In this document: positions 24,180 through 34,829 of the stretch, piece by piece
How positions within the stretch are numbered: position 1 is the stretch's first letter
Layout: every line of letters begins with the position of its first letter
Assembly (NCBI GenBank): GCA_023078555.1
Contig: CM041198.1
Location: forward strand, 3,519,354 to 3,583,353
DNA from: Ulva prolifera
Taxonomy: Eukaryota; Chlorophyta; Ulvophyceae; Ulvales; Ulvaceae
Reading direction: 5' to 3'
Length of the DNA stretch: 64,000 bases
Program-made: the position numbers and the translations under genes
Notes under the pieces: generated by a model
What the model was told of the DNA's origin: nothing
What the model saw: the letters and a program-made list of their open reading frames with translations, nothing else
Databases searched by the model: none

Positions 24180-27100
24180 TTTGGCTCTCGGCTGTCTTGG
24201 TTTGGATTTCCTGCATCGGCGGTTGTCGGCGCTGCGTTTGCTCGACACCGCTTCACGTTCCCAACTTGCTTCGGCCACACACAAGGCTTCAACATTCCAT
24301 CTGCGGCATATAGTTGGCGTCCTGGCAGCGCATAAAGACTGAGATAGACGGGGGAAGGGCAGCCGGGGAGTCGGGCCCCGAGGTTGACCCCGAGGTTGAC
24401 CCCGAGGTTCGCAGACGTGCTCGCTGCTGCTCGGAGCTGCCCATGTCCAATCCACGTGTCAGGCTCGTAAGTATCAGTAGAACTTCATACATCGTGTCTA
24501 TGACCGGGGGGGCTGGTGCAGGGACGCGTACTTCAACGCGCTGGCGCACCTCATGCGGCTGCGGCAAGCATGCTGCCACCCGGCCCTCGTGCGGCGCGCC
24601 GGCAGCAGCGGCAAGAAGCCCGCGCCTGAGGAGGTGGCTGCTGCGCGGGCGCTGCCGCAAGCGATGAAGGTCGCGCTGCTGGAGGTGCTGCTGGGCGCGG
24701 ACGCGGTCGCGCGGTCGCGCTGCGCGGCGTGCGAGGACGTCGCGGATGACCCTGTAGCCGCGCATTGCGGCCACGTGCTCTGCCGGTGTGCCCCGCCCTC
24801 GCTTGCTTGGCGTCAAAGTAGATTGTGCGGATGTGCGGTGCTCGCTGCGCCGGTGGCGTGCCTGCGTTGTGTGGTCCCGGTCATTGGGAGTTGTCAAGAA
24901 GCGTATGGCTGGGGAGATGCAGTCGCGCTTGACTGAACTGCTACTTGTAGGCTGAGGTGCTACTTGTATCGCACACGAGCTGCACTTTGGCCTCATCATG
25001 TTGACCATGTTGCCATGGCTGTTGCTCAACCATCCTGATGTTGTTTGTCTGTCAGGCGCGGCCGCTGCGGTAGCCAGAGGTGTTTTTGCCTTGCTTTCCT
25101 GACGTGGCAGAGGCACCTGTGCACATGTGCATGGGGGCCCAACGGGAGGCTGGTTGTGCCCATGTGCATGGCTACCAGGGCCAATGCTCTGCCACGGCTA
25201 CGGCGAGGCAGTGCTGCTCGCAGCAGCGCGATAGCCAGTCTGCTGGTGCATCAATTTTGCTTTCAACGATTGCACTTTGTGACCAAACTTTACTCACTTT
25301 GGCATCCACGTATGCTGCGTTGCTGAACGCATGCACTCCGTCCATGCAAATGCGCATGCACGTTCACAAGGTTTTCGATGCATCGAGGCCTCGTCATGAC
25401 TGTACGGGGAATCATCCGTCGGTGATGAAGCATGACAGGGCCCATGCACATGTCACAAGCGCGCCTTCGACCCGTCGCCCAAGCTCACAGCCCACACCCT
25501 CCGCGGAGCTCCGCTAGCTGTATATCTCACATATGAATATTACACATGACTGCTCCATCGGAGTGTGCGTGCCAAACCGATGGAGCCTTGGTCAACCCAG
25601 CCACGATGCACCACACACTTGCCACATCGCGTAGGTCAATGTGGTGCGCTACGTCACGGCAGGCGCTGGGCGCAAAGCTGCCAGCTGGCATGCATAGATG
25701 TTCGACCAAACTGCGCTAAAAGTCACGTCATCATCAAGTGCCATGCATGCCGTCTGCAGACTCTGCACTGTCCTCCTCACAGACTCATTATCCCTGCAGA
25801 CAGGACTGCGATTTGCAAGGAAATTCATGTCAAATTTTCTTATCAGAGTCTATCTGTTGATGTCGACAAAGTGGTGTATGGCGTGTACGGGCGTGCGCAT
25901 CTGGGACTGGCAGCAGAACGTCCTGCGTCATGCGCCACATATAGCATATGCATGCACTACCCTTTTTAGCCCTGACCGTGTCGCGACGTGTCGGGGACCA
26001 CAGGAATCGCGCAGGAACACAGCTTAACCCAGCCACACTGTCGCAGCCGTCAGCTGACGCAGAACAGCTCTAAGGGCAGCGCTGTGTTCCTGTGCAACCC
26101 CTGCGGTGCAACCTGCGTCTATAGATCCTTGACGGTGTCTCTGCACCCCCCTGATCTGCCCCTGAATGCTGAAGGGCCTGCTCCATTTGATAATGGCGTG
26201 TAAGGGTTGAAGTAACAGATGCATGCTACAGTCATCCTGGAGTGATACATGGTCAGGTAATAGCAAAGTATATCTGGATTGCCTGAGCTGTATTCTTGAA
26301 ACCTCCTGATGAACCAGAATCTGTGGGACAGTTTTGATGGAAACGAATGTGCTACAAACATTATTGCTTGAGATTGCAAGCATCGTGGATGACAGAGGTG
26401 GCCCAAGCTACCTGGGCACATATACCATACTCAATTCAGTCCACTGGATTTTCTAGGTACCCAGCTAGGTATACATAATTAGTAGTTTTCGGGGTGACTG
26501 CCACAACAAATAAAAGGGTCATTAGACCCCATGTAACGCTGCCTATTTTGTCGATCGACTTGATGTAGTACGGTACTGGCTGAAGATATCTCCCATGGGC
26601 TGTGGACTTGTGCACATCCCATGGAGGCACCCTCACAAACATAACAGTCTTCCCACACTCGATTGCCTGCCTGCTGCCCTCAACCTCGGGAGTTCCTTAC
26701 TGCCCTCGACCTCGCGAGGCCTCGGGTGTTCCCTGCTGCCCTCAAACTCGGGTGTTCCCTACCATAGCACAGCCAGCTGGACGCTACTCACTGGAATCAA
26801 GCTATATTGCAGTCATCACACAGGCACCTGCAGCGCAGCCTCTCAACCCGAATCCGGATGCACTGGCAAAGCTCTGCGTCTACATCGCTATGCACGTGCT
26901 CCACGGCAACCTTGTATCCCCGCCATCGGCCACAGGCTCACCCGTCCTAGCCACCGCAGCTACGCCACATCTGCACGCTCGCCATGCATGGCCGCGGTGA
27001 ACGTGAGCGGCAGCCGTACCTCCATCTGACACCACGGCCACTTCTGCAGCCAATTTTCACCCCCCCCCCCCCCCCCCAACCTTGGGCCGCCATGCAGGAG

Positions 27101-28643
27101 CTGCGCGATGGCGCTGCTGAGCCAGGGCGACGCAGACCAGACGCGTGTGAGCTGCCCGGCGTGCGGCACGCTGCTCCGCGCGAGCGATGTGCACTCCCCC
27201 GCGGCCCTTGCAGCCACCTCCAAGGCCTCGCTGCCGCCGCACCTCCGCGCCGCGGTGCTCGAGGTCGAGCGCGGCGGCGGCGAGGGCGGCGAGGTCGCCC
27301 CTGGCCACACCTCGTCCAAGATTCGGCGGTTGATGGAGGTGCGTGCGGCTCCATGCATGCGGACCGCGTGGCTGCTGACTCAGCGCGGTGCAACGGAGAC
27401 GGCACGCTGTCACTCTCCGGCGCCGGAGGCAGGCTGCTGTGGGGCGAGAGGCGTCGTTCGGACCGAAGATCTGAGGACGTCGTGTGTGTGTGGGAGCCGA
27501 GGGAGACCGTGTGTCTGTGGCAGGCGCTGTCTTCGCTGGCTTTTTTGTCACTGCGTCGGCGATTTTACGGAGATGCAAGCTGAGCCGTACCGTGGCGGTG
27601 ACCAGAGCATGACTGCAACTCCGGTTCAATGTGTGCTGATGATGCGTGCGGACCCTGCGTGGTGTATGCATGCCTATGACCTGCCTGACATGTGGCTGGA
27701 GGCATATGGTGACAGCGACAGCCTGCAGGTGCTAAACACCGCCATCCGTGGCCGCCCCAGCAGCGCAGCCGCCGCCGCAGCAACACCGGGCGGCACTGCC
27801 GCCGCAGCGGCTCCCGCCGCGCCCCCGCCCGCCATCAAGGCCGGGCTCTTCCTCGGCCGCCGCAGCAAGTCCTCCGCACTCCTCGCCGGCATCGCCAAGC
27901 AGGCGCGCCCGGCAGCGCGGCCGCCAGCCACGACTGCGGCCGCAGCCTCCGCCGGCGGCGCCGCCGCCGCCGCCGCCGCCGCGGCCACCGCGCAGCCGCG
28001 CACCGGCAGCAAGGTCATCGTCTTCTCGCAGTGGACCAGCATGCTGGACCTCGTCGAGGCGGCGCTCGCCGGCGAGGGGCTGCCGTTCCGGCGCCTCGAC
28101 GGCACGATGTCCCTGGCGGCGCGCGACACGCAGCTGCAGGACTTCAAGCGCGACCCGGCGGTCGTCGTGCTGCTGCTGAGCCTGCGCGCCGCGTCGCTCG
28201 GGCTCAACCTCGTCGTCGCGAACCACGTCGTGCTGCTCGACCTGTGGTGGAACCCTGCGGTGGAGGACCAGGCGATCGACCGCACGCACCGCATTGGCCA
28301 GACCCGCGACGTCACGGTGCGCTCCGCCCGCCGGTTGCACCGTCCACGACAGCAGCCGTCATCCGACGTGTCAGACACTTGCGTTCGTTTCGCATCCATG
28401 CAGCCAAGTCTCTGTCGCGTGAAGAAGCGCGTGAGTTCAATGCATGATGCACTGCGACAGCGCGATGTGACGGTTGCCGTGTGGCTACAGGTGACGCGCA
28501 TCACGGTCAAAGACTCGGTGGAGGAGCGCATCCTGGAGCTGCAGAAGAAGAAGCGCGAGGTGATGGACGCGGCCTTCAGCGACGCGGCCTCCGGCGCCAC
28601 AAACCGCCTCTCCGGTGAAGACCTCCTGTTCCTCTTCTCATAG
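19383..28643 (+). CDS. SNF2-family ATPase with inserted RING finger (CHR28/Uls1-like)
   Basis: Conserved blocks follow in order: TLLKHQRLALGWMLSRE and GGILADDQ (exon ends 20410); GLGKTVSTIALL (exon from 20924; nucleotide-binding loop); LIVAPTSLLKQWESEI (21676-21849); VITSYTMLA (from 22447); VVLDEGQVIKN (23156-23312); WILSGTPIQN (23614-23785); VLLRRTK (23956-24134); RLRQACCHPALV, then RING residues CAACED and CGHVLC (24522-24785); RSCAMALL and SCPACG (27098-27338); KVIVFSQWTSMLDLVE and DRTHRIGQ (27729-28316); last exon 28491-28643. This order, with GQPILNLPP after LLRRTK, is typical of Rad5/16-group plant CHR28 proteins. Such proteins move or strip nucleosomes and may act as SUMO-targeted ubiquitin ligases; an acidic ELIDLASDDEDD segment could be a SUMO-binding motif (inference). 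The N-terminal 300 residues are low complexity. The N-terminal exons (19383-19495, ~19530-19790, ~20050-20410) and the 20924 exon end are approximate. Confidence 0.9.
20157..20204 (+). repeat. 24-bp tandem duplication within the SNF2 coding region
   Basis: Two adjacent identical 24-bp units (CCCAGCAAGCGACCAACTCC and ACTG) encode a repeated octapeptide, AQQATNST, in the disordered N-terminal part of the SNF2 protein. The repeat keeps the frame. Confidence 0.9.
24143..24175 (+). repeat. C33 tract at the start of an intron
   Basis: Thirty-three C begin eight bases after the donor GTGCGC of the SNF2 intron that starts at 24135. Confidence 0.95.
26672..26765 (+). repeat. Degenerate minisatellite, three units
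   Basis: Three imperfect units of CTGCCCTCAACCTCGGGTGT plus TCC, with an insertion in the middle unit, lie within the long SNF2 intron. Confidence 0.7.
27060..27077 (+). repeat. C18 tract before a splice acceptor
   Basis: Eighteen C end 20 bases before the acceptor CAG at 27095-27097, where a polypyrimidine tract is expected. Confidence 0.9.
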
Positions 28644-31287
28644 CACGTGCAGCACACGTCAGCCGGCCCTACGGCGCCCCGCCGCCTGCGCCCGCCCCTC
28701 CGTCTTCGCACAGCACGCACTGCGTTACACTGAACTCGCCGTGATCGCGGACGTGTGCCGAGCACGTGCTGCGGGGGCGGGCGCTCTCCCTGCGCCTTCT
28801 GCCGCAGGGCCGCCGGTGTGCCAGGTCCACACCGCGACTTTGCAAGATGGGCGCCCCCGCGTCGTGCATCGACTCTGCTGGCGTGCGCGCTGCAGCACCT
28901 GCCCGACGGGGATGCGGACAGAGCCTCAGACGGGCATATCTCAGCACAGGCCGTCACAAGTGGCTGGCGGCTGCGGCTTGCTGCCGCATTGCGGTTCTGC
29001 ACGGGGACTCTGCTACATAGCGATGCAAACAGTGCTACATGGCACAGCCAACAGTGCAACGGCCAGCCAGAAAGCATGAGACGCTGAGCAACATCGCCTG
29101 CGTGATGCACGGTATCTCCAACCCAGCTCGCTGGGTCCAAGGGGCCCACGGCGTGGGGACAGGGCGTCTGTTGACGTGAGAACTCAGTGTGTGTGGTGTG
29201 TGTGCTGTGCGGAATCGCGGCGTGTGTCGCGCATCGGGGTTTAGTGTTTCCAAAAGGCTCTCTGAGGGTGGACGCCGCTGCAACAGCGGCCGCGTGCGCA
29301 AGCCTACTTGTGACGCGGCCGCCATGCGGCCTCGCGTGCCTGGGTCTTCCAGGTAGTTCGACATATGCGCATCCTCGTTTTTGCCATTTTCTGCCACTTC
29401 TTCTGCGGCCGTAACTCCGCACTCAACTGGTAACTGCGCCGGGCCTGAGTCGCGTGAGTCCAGTCTGTATCAGCGCACGCCGACGTGACTCCACCCAATG
29501 GGGTGCTGCCTACATCAAGGACTAGGACCGCCGGGCCTTCGTGATTCAGCTGCCGCTCAGAGCGCGTGCTGAGAGCATGCTGTGTGCTGTGGGGCGTCGG
29601 GAGAGCGTGCTGAAGCACAGCAGGCCCAGCGCACAGGCCGGGGGACGGCAGATGTCTGCAACATCAGCACAGGAAGAGGCCAGTGGTGGTTGCTGACCAT
29701 GTTTGTGCGACACGCACCTTCTGGTGGCGGACATGCTCATGCATGCGTAGAGTGGCGGAGTGTTGATGTTTGGCGTGTCCTGTCCGGAGCTTGGTGTTTG
29801 CGTGAGCGTCTGGTCGTGCAAGGAGCGCTAGCTGCATGCCTCCACTTGAGCTATGTGTGTGAGAGGGTATTGTGCACAGCGTGACATCAGCTCGAGGCGC
29901 ACATAGTGAGCAGTCTGAGAGGTGATTGCTGACAGCGCACCATTTGCCGGCATCAGTCTCAGCTTTGTAAAGTTATTCGTTGCCACATTTATCGCTCTGT
30001 TAGGGCTGTACATTGATCCATTGTGACATCCGGATCAGTGCAGCGGCATATGGTGGTAGCACCGGCATATGCAGTGCGTTGTACATCTGTCGGGCAGGAC
30101 AGCGAGGAGCAGCATTGTGATTGCTTTGGGAGATCCAAGCCGATTTACGTTGCACCGGACAAATGTTTTGGGTGCGATAGGCTTCCCTTCCAACTTCCTG
30201 AAGAGGCTGGCGCCCTGTGGCAAGGAAGCATCACGTGCGTGTTGCACAACACAAAAGTATAGATCTTCCATGCCTCGAGGATATGGCAAAGAGGTCACGC
30301 ATGCGTGCGCGCCACAACCACAGGGTCGGCACCCCGCCTTGCTCTCGTATCATCTCCTTATGGTGCGGGGGCAGACAAAGCCACACCGGCACGACAGAGG
30401 TCAACCATCTGAGACGCCCGTCATCAGCGTTCGCACGTGCAGTGCAGCGTGGCAGGATGATGTGGCACAAGAGCTCTTAGCCTAGGCTCGCTAATGCATG
30501 CATGTGCAGGCAGGGGATGGGGGGCCCACGGCGTCCACATGTATTCGGTGGCGGGTGCGCGGCGGCTCTGCCAGCCCGCGCTGCGATACTCCCGGAGTTA
30601 TATCGGGGAAGGTATATTGCCGATCTCCGATAACTGCTATTCGCCAATTTCATCGGCAAATAGTGAATAGCGAATGTTGGTACTATGCTACTGTTCGCTA
30701 GTGCAGAGCAAGCCGAGCGGCCCCGGCATGCCACCCGCAGCCGAGAGGATCGCACCGGCCGGGAGCGGCAGGGTTGGGGGCGCCGTGAAGATTGGGGCGA
30801 TGGATTCCAGTGGCGCAAGCTGTAGAGGTCTCAGGCGATGCACATGTGTATCTGATGCTATGCACCATGCATTGCAATGGCGGTGGGCCGCGCGCATGCA
30901 TGGGTATCTGATGCAGTGGCACATGGCGATGCACCGGCGATGCACCGTGCACGGCCGCCTGTGTGCGGAGGACCGGGGGATGTTTGTTCGCAGCAGCGTG
31001 GGCGCTTGGGTGTGGCCAGAGGGGTCTGCACGTCAAGCGCGGCGGCTTCGGCGTTGCCATGGTGTGCGCAGGGTCAGCCGCAGGGCCTGGGTGATGGAGC
31101 TCCTAGTGCGCAGAGCCTCCGAGTGCGCAGAGCGCAGCGCCACATGCATGAGGGGGGGTGTGTGTGTGTGCACGGCTGCCGCCTAGCGGGCTGCGGGTGT
31201 GGTGGCGTATGACAGCCGAGCTGTTGCTTGGCGTGCCGGCCAGCACGCCGGGAGGCTGCGGCCAAAACTGTCTGGGAGCCTGGCGGG

Positions 31288-31386
31288 CAGAGTTGCATTA
31301 AAACGTTTTGTGATAAAGTACGTAGAGCAAAAATGCGCGTGTTAAACCTACGGAAATCGAAAGATCCGCATATTAATGCAACTCTG
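31288..31386. mobile_element. hAT-like MITE, 99 bp
   Basis: The ends are perfect 14-bp inverted repeats, CAGAGTTGCATTAA at 31288-31301 and its complement at 31373-31386. The element is flanked by a perfect 8-bp direct repeat, CTGGCGGG, at 31280-31287 and 31387-31394. An 8-bp target duplication with CA...TG ends is typical of hAT elements. The inside is AT-rich, unlike the GC-rich flanks, and has no coding capacity, so it must depend on a transposase elsewhere. Confidence 0.85.
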
Positions 31387-31443
31387 CTGGCGGGCCCAGC
31401 ATATGCTTAGGTGCCCAATTCCACTGCCGCATATGGTTTCACT

Positions 31444-31566
31444 GCTGCAGCTCACTATAGCTCACTGGTTGCTGCAGCTCACTATAGCTGCAGCTCACTA
31501 TAGCAGCTCACTATAGCACCTCACTATAGCTGCAGCTCACTATAGCAGCTCACTATAGCTGCAGCT
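31444..31566 (+). repeat. Tandem repeat of CTCACTATAG
   Basis: Seven exact copies of CTCACTATAG, plus one altered copy, are separated by CTGCAG, CAG or CAC spacers. Units are therefore 13 or 16 bp. The array lies 57 bp after the MITE. Confidence 0.95.
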
Positions 31567-32145
31567 AGGTGAGGCAATCCCACCATATCCACTGTGTGGA
31601 GCCTCCAGCCTGGAGGTCCGGGCTATATATATAGCGATGTGCCACACTGCGCGATGCAGCGCCACCTCTCCACAACCCGGTGGCCCACAGCGACGACTCA
31701 GAGATTCTCATCTGCTCGGAGCAGATCAGAGCGTTGGTGCCCGCCTCACCTGTGTTGCCACAAGGGCAATCGCCATCATCGTCCTTCCGCCTGCATGCAT
31801 GCGCAAGCTGGCGACAATATGCTGCTGCTGGATGTAGCGTGACAAGGCATCGTGGCAATATCGGGTGATCACGCCGCGCAAGGGCACGTCGGCGATGGTG
31901 TGAAGCGTGCGCTACACGCAGAAGGGACAACGTGCTGCTGTGTTTGTGCGTGTGGCAATGGTAAATAGAGACGCCATGCTTGCCTGCAGCTGCGTGCTGG
32001 TGTACACTGATTTCGCTTAGCCACACTGAAGCATTTGATTATAGTAAGAGGTAGATTGTCTTATTGCCAGTTCGACCTGCAGTTGCGACACGTTCACGTG
32101 TAGGTGCCCGCAGGACTGCGCCAAGCGCCAGCGCTGACAGAGGCT

Positions 32146-32743
32146 ATGCCGCAAAAGCCACTAAACGTGAAGAAGGGCAGCCTTAAAAAGTCCAGCGCGG
32201 CCAACAAACACGGCAAAGGTGGTCTGGTCACGAAGAAAGGCAAGCAGCTTCTTGCTTTAATGTTGCCTGGGTTGCACTGCACCTTGATCACGCCTTCCGA
32301 CGCTTCTAGGTGCCAAATCTGCTCCCCCGAAACGATCAAGAGTTATCCAGCAAGAAAATGAAAGAAAGGTACGTGGATGGCGTTTTGATCAGGCTGCAGT
32401 GATTGCCCAGATCTCACCCACTTGCGAGATATTGTCCATTCGGCTATTCTGCGGGTGACAGTGCAGGAGATCACCAAAATAATCAACAGCACTAATGAAG
32501 GAAATGCAGCTGGGGCAGCGGCATCGTCTGGCGGTCGGCTAAAGATGGTACGATTGCACCACTCCACCAAAGCAAGCGGACTCCAGGCCCAGGCTGGAGT
32601 CCGAGCATCATTGCTTCTTCACAACATCTACACCACTGCTGCAGGTCAAATCTACAGCGCCGCAAGCACCAGTCAAACCCTTCAAGAAGAACAAAACTGC
32701 CGAACTCGCGAAGAAGGCAGTGAAGAGCAAGTTTGTTGCATAG
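32146..32743 (+). CDS. Small basic DUF2462/UPF0390-like protein
   Basis: Exons 32146-32218, 32310-32368, 32467-32547 and 32645-32743 join in phase to 103 residues with the stop TAG at 32741-32743. The protein is very rich in Lys: MPQKPLNVKKGSLKKSS at the start, AKSAPPKRSRVIQQENERK in the middle, then INSTNEG and SSGGRLKMV, and a Lys-rich end. The middle block matches the APKKARIVQQQKLKK core of the family known in human as C19orf53 (Leydig cell tumour 10 kDa protein). Family members are small, basic and probably nuclear or nucleolar; function is poorly known. The gene ends 72 bp from the end of the F-box gene on the other strand. Confidence 0.85.
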
Positions 32744-32815
32744 CTGAATCAAAAGGACCACTACATCGGTCGTCTGCAGTTACAAATCACTGTCGCATCA
32801 GGCTGACAAGCACCA

Positions 32816-33870
32816 TCAAGGCACCGGCACTATGATCTTGCTCTCATAGTCTGGAACCATGGCGACACCTTGGAATGCGTATTTGTCGTTGCTCTTTTCT
32901 GCCATAATGACTGTGAAGTTCGAGACCACCACCAGTGCATTCGGCATGATTGCACAGCCGGCACTGGTGACAGTGAAATTATTTTCTCCAGCCTCTCCAG
33001 TGAGCTTGAACCAGCATCTGTGCTCAGAGTAATGGATGGATGTGTGTCTGCGTTAAGGATCCGTGGACCTGTCAAGCTATGGCAGAAACGTGACATGCAG
33101 ATTGTCTGTGTCGTGATCAGGACGGGGCGTGACTTGAACTGATCAAGCCTCAGCTGAAGCCCCAGCTTGCGTCATTTATACATGCAGATGCACCACGCCT
33201 TCAGACGAATAAGGTCTAGATCCGAATGTCTGCGAGCCATCCCGAGCGAAGGCAATCCGAAATAGTTCAAAGTTGTATCTGCACCGAAAATGTGAAGTTG
33301 AGAAGCGGCCAGAACGTCAGCACTTTATTGCAAAGGTGCTGATAATGGCTGCCACGTGACGTCGCTTCTGACAAATACAGATGCAATGTAGTAGCACTGA
33401 ATTTAATCATGTTGAGCTGAGGAAATGAGCTCGCACATGTACAGTTCTCGCCATGGCACAGCATGTAGTGGCCGGGGTGGAGCCTTGTAGTGTAGCACAC
33501 AGAGATCTCTCCACAATTCAGCTTCATGACATAGCCGCCTATATCTGACATATGTTTTTTGAGGTCCGGCACTGGAGAAATATTTTGCGAAAATTGGAGT
33601 ACTGCTTGCGGACAGACAAAGAAGGAATACCGACCTGATCTGCTTGCAGGTCATGCTCAACGCCACTATGTCCCGAACTGTGTAACTAGGCTCCCTGATG
33701 AGGTTCCTGATGATCTGCCGGAGCGGCTCATCATCAAGGCGAAGCTGACCTCGGCTGGGCGCGCTGAGGAGCGGACGAGCTGACTTAGGCTGTTCCGTGA
33801 AAGACAGTGACAGATCGTTTAGACGCGTCACTACTTTTGAATTGACTAATCGATCTAGCCACCCGGGCAT
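32816..33870 (-). CDS. F-box protein
   Basis: Exons 33870-33635, 33538-33443, 33278-33207 and 33017-32816 join in phase to 201 residues. Residues 48-100 fit an F-box: RLDDEPLRQIIRNLI, VRDIVALSMTCKQIRRLCHE, ELWRDLC. After it come a WRELY motif, frequent just behind F-boxes, and a beta-rich C-terminal half (GENNFTVTSAG, VVVSNFTVIMAEK) that I cannot assign; it may be the substrate-binding part. F-box proteins join an SCF ubiquitin ligase through Skp1. The first intron is 96 nt, a multiple of three with no stop, so reading through it would insert 32 residues inside the F-box. The donor GTCTGA of the third intron is unusual, so the exon 3/4 join is the weakest point. Confidence 0.75.
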
Positions 33871-34829
33871 GCTGGAATGTCAGCTTTGAGACGGTACTTT
33901 CAATCAAAAGGGCCTTGATCGTGTCTCACAAAAAGACAAAGTGACACTCAGCTCGACCAGCACAGCTTCTATCTAAGAACGGATGGTTATATATGAGATC
34001 TGCTGAAGTACATGGAATGCTGAGCACTCTGCACGCGCATCAGCATCTTTTGGGTTGGCAAATGCAGACTGCGCCAGAGGGGAGGCACCTCCATGCAACC
34101 ACAGGTTAGCACTGCATCAGCTTTCGAGGAGGTTGCTCATGTTACGTCTGGTTGTCTCGCACGCATCTCGCGTGGACAGGCCTAAGCAATAGCGCCCTTG
34201 TGCCGTGATCTGGCATGTAATGCATGGCCGTCCCCTAGTTCACATCGTCGCGACTCGTGAGGCATCATCCGCAATGGTTGCTCCGGAAGTGATTATCCCG
34301 GAGTTCCGCTGCAGCGCATATGACAGAGTGTGTGTACTTTTGGAGACATCTCTTTGTGTTGTGCCTGCATATCGATGATTCTGAAGTAGCGTCATGTCGT
34401 CGACGTGTGCAAGCGTCCATCTCAAGCCAACGTCAAGATTAAGATTCGCGGCACCGGTGAGGAGCTCAGACCACATTGTATGGGTAATTTGAGTGGCTGC
34501 GTGTGGTGTTGGGCTAATTCTTCATTCAAAATGGGTGTATGTCGCAATGCAGGTATGTGCAGTCCCGCAAGCTACGCCCGCCACTGTACTCAATCCTATA
34601 TCGCCAGGCGAGAAGGTACGCTAATGCATCACCGTATGACGCTTGGCACGCAGCTCATCGTGATCGGAATTGTGTCAATGCCTTGCCGCATTTGGCCGTG
34701 GCGCGGCAGGGCACTCCAAGGCCGATCATGATGCGGTTCACGGCCTGACGCTTTAAAAAAAAATCTGCAGCTGCGATGCTGAACGTATAGCTTAGATCAT
34801 TGCAATGTCGTGACTTCACTGGTGTGCAG
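33871..34829. other. Region between F-box gene and first sure peroxiredoxin exon
   Basis: This should contain the F-box promoter and the 5' exon(s) of the peroxiredoxin gene. Two possible plus-strand exons, near 34405-34480 (KIKIRGTGEELRPH) and 34550-34620, look protein-like but match nothing I know and were not joined. Confidence 0.35.

Larger units (their letters stand above)
24786..27097 (+). other. 2.3-kb intron splitting the RING finger
   Basis: The exon before ends TGC CG and the exon after begins G AGC TGC, joining to LCRSCAMALL, which completes the RING cysteine spacing, so the boundaries are well supported. The intron is several times longer than its neighbours. It holds a three-copy degenerate repeat (26672-26765), an AT-richer block near 26200-26600 and a C18 tract just before the acceptor. 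No transposase-like frame or terminal inverted repeat was found. Confidence 0.8.
28644..32145. other. 3.5-kb intergenic region
   Basis: I see no gene. It holds the 3' end of the SNF2 transcript, a hAT-like MITE (31288-31386) and a tandem repeat (31444-31566). A short AT-rich block with inverted GCTATTC / GAATAGC lies near 30640-30676. Confidence 0.55.

Noticed and set aside
27674-29422. 582-codon minus-strand open frame
   Set aside because: It is the antisense shadow of the GC-rich helicase C-terminal exon; its protein is Arg/Ala-rich without any domain, while the plus strand carries clear SNF2 motifs.
30600-30720. AT-rich block with inverted GCTATTC / GAATAGC, possible second MITE
   Set aside because: The inverted repeats are short and imperfect and no flanking target duplication could be found.
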